Part shown: positions 58,020 through 64,000 of the stretch, piece after piece
Numbering within the stretch: the first letter of the stretch is position 1
Layout: each line of letters begins with the position of its first letter
Assembly: GCA_038120765.1 (NCBI GenBank)
Contig: JAYOMI010000007.1
Coordinates: 4,720 to 68,719 of the forward strand
DNA: 64,000 nt
From: CAXBCP01 sp038120765
GTDB lineage: Bacteria; Pseudomonadota; Alphaproteobacteria; MPNO01; UBA830
Direction of reading: 5' to 3'
Program-made: the position numbers and the translations under genes
Notes under the pieces: generated by a model
Database searches by the model: none
The model's input: only the letters and a program-made list of their open reading frames with translations
Told to the model about the DNA's origin: nothing

Positions 58020-59452
58020 AAAAACTTTTGAGCATTGCGGCATTTGCCCGGCCGTCCCGACTGGCCAGACTGTCCACCCTCACCTTGATCGTCTTTGCTG
58101 CCGCCGCGGCGGCGCCCGTGCAGGCGCAGCTTCGCGTCGATATCACGCGCGGCACGGTCGAACCCATGCCGATCGCCATTCCGGAATTTTTCGGCGCGAC
58201 CCCGCAGGAAATAGAGACCGGCCTCAACATGGCCAATCTTATCTCGGCGGATCTCGAACGGTCCGGGCTGTTCAAGCCGATCGACCGCCGCGCCTTTATC
58301 CAGAAAGTCTCGGCGCTACGGGGCGTGCAGCCGCGGTTCGGCGACTGGCGCCAGATCAACGCGCAGGCGCTGGTCACGGGCAGCGCGCAGGCCCAGGGCG
58401 ACGGCCGGCTGAAGGTCGAATTCCGCCTGTGGGACGTCTTCGGCGAAGTGCAGATGACGGGCCTTGCCTATTTTACAGCGCCCGACAACTGGCGCCGTGT
58501 GGCGCATATCATCGCCGACGAGATTTACAAGCGGATCACCGGCGAAAGCGGCTATTTCGATACCCGCGTGGTCTATATTTCCGAGCAGGGACCGCCGAAC
58601 CGGCGGATCAAACGTCTCGCCATCATGGACCAGGACGGGGCCAATCACCGCTTCCTGACCGACGGACGGGCGCTGGTGCTGACCCCCCGGTTTTCGCCGA
58701 CCGCACAGGAAATCACCTACTTGTCCTACGGCACGGGACAGCCGCGGGTCTATCTGTACAATATCGATACCGGCCAGCAGGAAGTCATCGGTAACTTTCC
58801 CAGCATGACCTTCGCGCCGAGGTTTTCGCCCGATGGCAACCAGGTCGTCATGAGCATGGCGCAGGACGGCAATTCGGAAATCTACTCGATGGATTTGCGC
58901 ACCCGTCAGGTTGCCCGTCTGACACGCCATCCGTCGATCGATACCTCTCCGTCCTATGCGCCGGACGGGCGCAGGATCGTTTTCACATCCGACCGGGGCG
59001 GGGCGCAGCAGATCTACGTGATGGACGCCAATGGCGGCGGGGTGAAACGGATCAGTTTCGGGCGCGGGGAGTATTCCACCCCCGTGTGGGGGGCGCGCCG
59101 CGGCCCCCTAGCCGAGACTACGAGCAAACACCGCCCCAATTAAAAAGACGGNNNNNNNNNNCCGCTCCTGATCCGGCGCCCCCCGAGATCTAACAACTGG
59201 TGTGATCGTCGGCAGCGACAGATGAGTATAATAGAGAGCCCGCACCGCCTCCTGACCGACGGGTTCCATGTGGAAGGGCCGACCTGGGCGCCGAACGGGC
59301 GGGTGCTCATGTATTTCCGCGAGGAGCGCGGGAACGGTCGCACGGGCAGCACGTCGAAACTCTATTCGATAGACCTTACGGGCAATAACGAGCGTGTCGT
59401 GGATATTCCCGGCGGCGGCTCTGATCCTGCATGGTCGCCTCTCGTAAAATGA
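58016..59452 (+). CDS. tolB: TolB periplasmic beta-propeller protein (split by assembly gap)
   Basis: The product has a signal peptide (TLIVFAAAAAAPVQAQ), an N-terminal domain that contacts TolA (LNMANLISADLERSGLFKPI) and repeated propeller blades (PRFSPTAQEITYLSY, SPDGNQVVMSMAQDGNSEIY, TRHPSIDTSPSYAPDGRRI). The frame ends at 59143 in odd sequence beside the N-run. After the gap LLTDGFHVEGPTWAPNGRVL and ERVVDIPGGGSDPAWSPL complete the last blades, to 59452. This is one gene broken by a poor contig junction and not a pseudogene. Confidence 0.92.
59152..59161. other. Assembly gap (10 N) inside tolB
   Basis: The 10-N placeholder is flanked on both sides by sequence that does not fit TolB (about 59087-59151 and 59162-59225), as if contig ends were low quality. 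Confidence 0.95.
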
Positions 59453-59550
59453 TCGGGGTCAAATGATGGGTATGAAATCATGACAAAACCGCTACCCGCC
59501 CACATTCGTGCGATCTCGCGCAAACGTGTGTCACAGACCCTTGATAAATC

Positions 59551-59579
59551 TTGTGATTTCGGACCGCCAGAACTAGTAT
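59551..59579 (+). promoter_or_regulatory. Sigma-70-type promoter for pal
   Basis: TTGTGA (59551-59556), 17-bp spacer, TAGTAT (59574-59579). It lies 62 bp before the pal start and would give pal and cpoB their own expression besides tol readthrough. Confidence 0.6.
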
Positions 59580-59640
59580 TCGCACCTTCGGCGGTCCTGT
59601 CTTTCAACTCCTTGCCAAATTCCGATTGGGGGAAAATCTG

Positions 59641-60189
59641 ATGCGATTCTCATATGTTATTTGTGCGTTGGCCGGACTTGCACTCGCGGCGTGCGAATCG
59701 TCTCCGGAAGTAAATTCCAGCGCAACCGGCGACGGCTCTTCTTCCGGCGCCGCCAGCCAGGCAGGCACCGGCGGGCCCGTCACCAGCGGCGTCACCAGTC
59801 AGCCGATTACAGCACAGGCCCCCGGCAGCGCCGAGGATTTCGTCGTCAATGTCGGCGACCGTGTGCTGTTTGGCCTGAACCGGTTCGATCTCGCGCCCGA
59901 GGCGCGGGCGACGGTTGAAAACCAGGTAATCTGGCTGAAACGTTTTCCCGCCGTCACGATCACCGTTGAAGGGCACGCCGACGAGCGCGGAACCCGCGAA
60001 TACAACCTTGCGCTCGGCGAACGCCGCGCCAATTCGGTGCGCGACTACATGATTGCGCTCGGCATAGATCCGAACCGGGTCCGGACGCTCAGCTACGGCA
60101 AGGAACGTCCGGTCGATCCCGCGTCGAACGAGGAAGCCTGGGCACGCAACCGCCGCGCGGTCACGGTGGTGGACGGCGGCACGGGCTGA
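59641..60189 (+). CDS. pal: Peptidoglycan-associated lipoprotein Pal
   Basis: The 182-residue lipoprotein has signal MRFSYVICALAGLALAAC with lipobox LAAC (Cys18). A Ser/Gly-rich linker follows, and then an OmpA domain with VTITVEGHADERGTREYNLALGERRAN (given as a region). It anchors the outer membrane to peptidoglycan and interacts with TolB. ATG 59641 is chosen because the five codons before it are not part of the signal. Confidence 0.96.
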   Translation: MRFSYVICALAGLALAACESSPEVNSSATGDGSSSGAASQAGTGGPVTSGVTSQPITAQAPGSAEDFVVNVGDRVLFGLNRFDLAPEARATVENQVIWLKRFPAVTITVEGHADERGTREYNLALGERRANSVRDYMIALGIDPNRVRTLSYGKERPVDPASNEEAWARNRRAVTVVDGGTG

Positions 60190-60344
60190 GGAGCGTCCCG
60201 CCCGGTTTTCCATGCGCCGCGGATGGGATTTCCGCGGGACATCGGGGCCGGGTGCCACATTCCTGCCATGATGCGGACGCATAAACCGGTTGCAGGGCTT
60301 TCAGAGGCTCAGGATTTTCAACGGCGAAGCGGCGGAGTGACAGT

Positions 60345-61469
60345 ATGAAGGTAAATTCCATTTTCAATCATCGTCTTCCGTGCATGTGGTCGGCGTCGAG
60401 TATCGTCGCGACAATCGTTTTCCTTGCGATGACCTTTCCGTCCGGGCCGGCGCAGGCCCAGAACACCGGTATGCAGGAGCTTCTTAACCGGGTCGACCGG
60501 CTGCAACGCGAACTCTCCACCCTGCAGCGGCAGGTCTACAAGGGCGAAGCGCCGCCACCCGCGGCCGCCATGACGCTTACGCCCGCAGCGGGGGATCCGC
60601 GCAACGCCGCCCGCAATTCGATCCGCATCAGCCAGCTTGAGAACGAGCTTCAGACCCTGACAGGGCGTATCGAGGAAATCGGTTTCCGCACCCAGCAGAT
60701 TCAATCCCGCCTCGAAAAGCTTGTTTCCGACATGGACCGGCGGCTGACCGCGCTCGAGGGCGGCACACAGAGGGGGGATATCCCGCAAGGCGACGACGCG
60801 AGGTCAAATGTCGGGCTCGCGCTCCAGCCGCCGCCTGCAGCTGCTGCGCCCGCAGGTGGCCCAGGCGTCACACCATTGCCGTCGCCTCCTCAAGCCGCCG
60901 CCACACCCGGTGTGGTGCGGGGTGCTGCACCGCGCGTGCTCGGCACCATTCCCGCAGAGATGGCGGTTTCCAGCCCGCGCGGCCCGGCGACCGTTCCGCC
61001 CCAACCGCCGCTTCGTGCCCAGCCCGCGGCGCCGGCGCCGCAAACGGCTTCGGCGAATCCCGCCCGGATCCTGCCGGACGGGCCGCCAAAGGCGCAGTAC
61101 GACTATGCGCTGTCACTCATGCTGAAGAAGCAGGATTTCGCCAGCGCGGAAACCGCGCTCCAGGATTTCATCAAACAGAATCCCGATGACGAACTGGCCG
61201 GGAATGCGCATTACTGGCTGGGCGAGACCTACTATGTCCGTAACAGTTTTCAGGATGCGGCCTTCGCCTTTGCCGAGGGTTTCCAGAAATTCCCGAAGGG
61301 CAACAAGGCGCCGGACAGCCTGTTGAAACTGGGCATGTCGCTGGACCGGCTCGACAAACGCCGGGAAGCCTGCACCGCCTATTCGCGCCTGCTGTCGACG
61401 TTTCCGGACCTGGGCGCGCGGATGAAGGCACGTGTCGAGCGGGAACAGAGCCAGGCCAAGTGCCGTTGA
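60345..61469 (+). CDS. cpoB: Tol-Pal coordinator CpoB (YbgF)
   Basis: The 374-residue periplasmic protein has a signal peptide (VATIVFLAMTFPSGPAQAQ). N-terminal coiled coils follow (LLNRVDRLQRELSTLQRQVY, ISQLENELQTLTGRIEEI), then a Pro/Ala-rich middle, and TPR repeats near the C-terminus (YDYALSLMLKKQDFASAE, GNAHYWLGETYYVRNSFQ). CpoB links Tol-Pal to penicillin-binding proteins. The tilS frame overlaps its stop by 10 bp. Confidence 0.93.
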   Translation: MKVNSIFNHRLPCMWSASSIVATIVFLAMTFPSGPAQAQNTGMQELLNRVDRLQRELSTLQRQVYKGEAPPPAAAMTLTPAAGDPRNAARNSIRISQLENELQTLTGRIEEIGFRTQQIQSRLEKLVSDMDRRLTALEGGTQRGDIPQGDDARSNVGLALQPPPAAAAPAGGPGVTPLPSPPQAAATPGVVRGAAPRVLGTIPAEMAVSSPRGPATVPPQPPLRAQPAAPAPQTASANPARILPDGPPKAQYDYALSLMLKKQDFASAETALQDFIKQNPDDELAGNAHYWLGETYYVRNSFQDAAFAFAEGFQKFPKGNKAPDSLLKLGMSLDRLDKRREACTAYSRLLSTFPDLGARMKARVEREQSQAKCR

Positions 61470-62815
61470 GCGGGCCTGCTGCCCAGCCCCTTTCGACCAC
61501 AGAATTTTCCGACCTCATGCGCGCCGCCGGGCCCTTTCCCGGTTCGGCTGCCGTCGCTGTCGCCGTGTCGGGCGGCGCAGACAGCATGACTCTTCTGGCC
61601 TTGGCCCATGACTGGGCCCGCGGGACAGGCGCATCCCTGACGGCGCTGACGGTCGATCACGGATTGCGGCCGGAATCCCGCAACGAGGCGGCGCAGGTGG
61701 GGGCATGGTGCCGGTCGCGGGGTATCGCCCACGCCACCCTGACCTGGCAGGGCGAAAAGCCGGAGAAGGGCATTCAGGCAGCGGCCCGTGCCGCGAGATA
61801 CGCCCTTCTTGAAGACTGGTGCCGGGCGCAGGGACATAGCGAACTTCTTGTCGCTCATTCGCAAAACGACCAGGCGGAGACGTTTCTGATGCGCATGAGC
61901 CGCGGCAGCGGGATCGACGGGCTGGCGGCGATGCCGCTTGTGTCCTTTCACGACGGCGTGCGCCTGATCCGGCCTCTGCTTACCGTGCCGCGTTCGCGGA
62001 TAGAGGCAAGCGCGGCTGCCCGGAATCTGACACCGGTATCCGACCCGAGCAACCTCGACCGGCGGTATGCGCGGGTGCGGATGCGGGACCAACTGGCAAA
62101 GCTGGATGCGCATGGCGTTCCGGTCGCGGCGGTTGCGGGTGCCGCCCGCCTCTTCGAAACAATGCGCGCCGGGCGGGAAAGCGCTGTTGCCGCCCTAGCC
62201 GCCAATATCCTGACCCTCCACCCGGCCGGATATGCGGAAATCGCGCGGGCAGGGCTTTCCGCGGCAGATCCGGAGCCTGCCGGGGGGCTGGTCGCGGCGG
62301 TTCTGATGGCGGTCGGCGGTCTCGACTATGCGCCGCGCCGCGCGCGGTTCGACCGGTTGATCGACGATATGCTTCAGAACAGCGATTTCCGGCCGCGGAC
62401 GCTTGGAAACTGCGTGATCGGCAGCCGGGGTGACGATTTTCTGGTCCGCCGCGAATATCGGACGATCCGCCACTGCGTCCCGGGCGCATCCGGTTGCCGG
62501 GTAGTCTGGGACCGCCGGTTCACCATCGAATTTGGCGACGATCCGGCGATCGACGCCGCCGGATACTGCCTGAAACCCCTCGGGGAAGATGGCTGGCGGC
62601 AGGTGGTTTCAGGATCGGATCAAACGGCAATGCGGGAATATCGCGCAATTCCGGGCCCGGTCCGCTACGCCTTGCCCGCAGTCTGGCAGGGGAAAAAAGT
62701 GGTCGATGTACCCAATCTCGGGTATCAAGGCCCCGGAAATGCAGGAAAAATCGTTAAAATTGCGGAATTCAGGGTGCCGCGACTTTTTGCGGGGCACACC
62801 TTTTCTGTTGCTTAA
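61460..62815 (+). CDS. tilS: tRNA(Ile)-lysidine synthase
   Basis: This 451-residue enzyme modifies C34 of tRNA-Ile(CAU) to lysidine. The N-type ATP-pyrophosphatase P-loop is AVSGGADSMTLLALAH, followed by LTVDHGLRPESRNEA, VAHSQNDQAETFLMR, and a C-terminal substrate-binding region. It starts at GTG 61460, inside the end of cpoB, which suggests translational coupling. The order cpoB-tilS-ftsH is common in alphaproteobacteria. Confidence 0.94.
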   Translation: MPLSGPAAQPLSTTEFSDLMRAAGPFPGSAAVAVAVSGGADSMTLLALAHDWARGTGASLTALTVDHGLRPESRNEAAQVGAWCRSRGIAHATLTWQGEKPEKGIQAAARAARYALLEDWCRAQGHSELLVAHSQNDQAETFLMRMSRGSGIDGLAAMPLVSFHDGVRLIRPLLTVPRSRIEASAAARNLTPVSDPSNLDRRYARVRMRDQLAKLDAHGVPVAAVAGAARLFETMRAGRESAVAALAANILTLHPAGYAEIARAGLSAADPEPAGGLVAAVLMAVGGLDYAPRRARFDRLIDDMLQNSDFRPRTLGNCVIGSRGDDFLVRREYRTIRHCVPGASGCRVVWDRRFTIEFGDDPAIDAAGYCLKPLGEDGWRQVVSGSDQTAMREYRAIPGPVRYALPAVWQGKKVVDVPNLGYQGPGNAGKIVKIAEFRVPRLFAGHTFSVA

Positions 62816-62864
62816 CGGGTCCGGCGCATTATTTGTTAAGTAATGGAACTATGGTAAGCATACA

Positions 62865-63010
62865 GTACGGTAAACTGCCGATCAGTGGGTCGGTGATTCA
62901 GCGGTATGGCAGATGCACCCCGGGCATGAGCGATCGGGCAGGGCGCAGCAGGACACCACGCCGTCTTACGGGAAGCAGGGTCATTGAATAATTTCGGTAA
63001 AAATCTCGCC
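62865..63010. repeat. Left copy of ftsH-upstream duplication
   Basis: The segment repeats with indels and substitutions at 63021-63165. Its last 54 bases (62957-63010) are identical to 63112-63165, including the TTG start and first codons of ftsH. It ends at the N-run, as expected for overlapping contig ends that were not merged. Confidence 0.8.
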
Positions 63011-63020
63011 NNNNNNNNNN
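63011..63020. other. Assembly gap (10 N) before ftsH
   Basis: This 10-N placeholder lies between two near-copies of the same sequence. The true scaffold probably has no missing bases here but a duplicate of about 155 bp. Confidence 0.95.
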
Positions 63021-63138
63021 GTACAGTACAACGTCGATCAGTAGGTCGGTAATTCAGCGGTATGGCGATGCACCCCGGTCAAATCCGGCCGGGTAGGATG
63101 CAGCCGGGTAGCACGCCGTCTTACGGGAAGCAGGGTCA

Positions 63139-63165
<27 letters not shown>
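63021..63165. repeat. Right copy of ftsH-upstream duplication
   Basis: This is the copy of 62865-63010 and the one continuous with the intact ftsH frame. The region holds no protein gene before 63139. Confidence 0.8.

Positions 63166-64000
<835 letters not shown>

Noticed and set aside
58016..59143. tolB as a truncated pseudogene.
   Set aside because: The missing blades are present after the N-run, so the truncation is an assembly artefact.

Overview
The window is 64 kb of GC-rich DNA (roughly 60-65% GC by eye) from an alphaproteobacterium, most likely a free-living heterotroph near the Rhodospirillales. The evidence is a set of clade-typical genes: gapR (DUF2312), a DUF1013/TrcR-type regulator, the CtrA-degradation factor rcdA (DUF1465), COQ9, DUF1244, DUF1192, DUF4164, the zapA-6S RNA-formyltetrahydrofolate cyclo-ligase order, and three exact CtrA boxes (TTAA-N7-TTAA). 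Six runs of exactly 10 N show that this is a scaffolded draft or metagenome assembly. Several genes (methyltransferase, rpmJ, histidine phosphatase, truncated haemoglobin, tolB) are broken only by these gaps.

Layout. 1-2.3 kb: end of a 3-hydroxyanthranilate dioxygenase gene, a metallo-beta-lactamase hydrolase, a methyltransferase and rpmJ. 2.4-7 kb: glycolate oxidase glcDEF and a TPR protein. 7.1-8.1 kb: a PEP-CTERM gene with a textbook sigma-54 promoter and an inverted repeat upstream, interrupted by an in-frame TAG. 8.1-11.8 kb: pyruvate kinase, glycerate kinase and a DMT exporter. With glcDEF these could form a glycolate-glycerate-pyruvate route. 11.9-21 kb: gapR, an SDR, a BON lipoprotein, acyl-CoA synthetase, oligoendopeptidase F, an ABC1/UbiB kinase, and a cupin plus two-subunit thiamine-diphosphate decarboxylase. 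21-24.3 kb: two more PEP-CTERM genes, a phosphatase, PPK2 and a truncated haemoglobin. 24.4-28.5 kb: biotin genes as a divergon, bioBA and bioFD. 28.5-39.3 kb: rpsU, def-COQ9, purEK, a diguanylate cyclase, a phosphofructokinase, cell-cycle genes (trcR-like, rcdA), a well-formed candidate sRNA and rpmE. 39.4-47 kb: a MotA/ExbB-like plus MotB/OmpA-like motor pair with an extra OmpA protein, suhB, and elongation factor P with both of its beta-lysylation enzymes (epmA, epmB). 47-52.3 kb: thiE, class I aldolase, zapA, 6S RNA, fau, a YmdB-type phosphodiesterase and an EEP hydrolase. 52.5-61.5 kb: yebC-ruvCAB-ybgC-tolQRAB-pal-cpoB. The window ends with tilS and the 5' part of ftsH.

Most of the window is ordinary core genome with tight, often 4-bp-overlapping operons. 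The parts most worth a second look are regulatory and RNA-level: the sigma-54/inverted-repeat control region of the PEP-CTERM gene, the three CtrA boxes (one before a PEP-CTERM gene, one before the sRNA that precedes rcdA), the three-hairpin sRNA with C-rich loops, and thiE, which lacks a usable ATG/GTG/TTG start. No tRNA, rRNA, CRISPR array, insertion sequence or prophage was seen.
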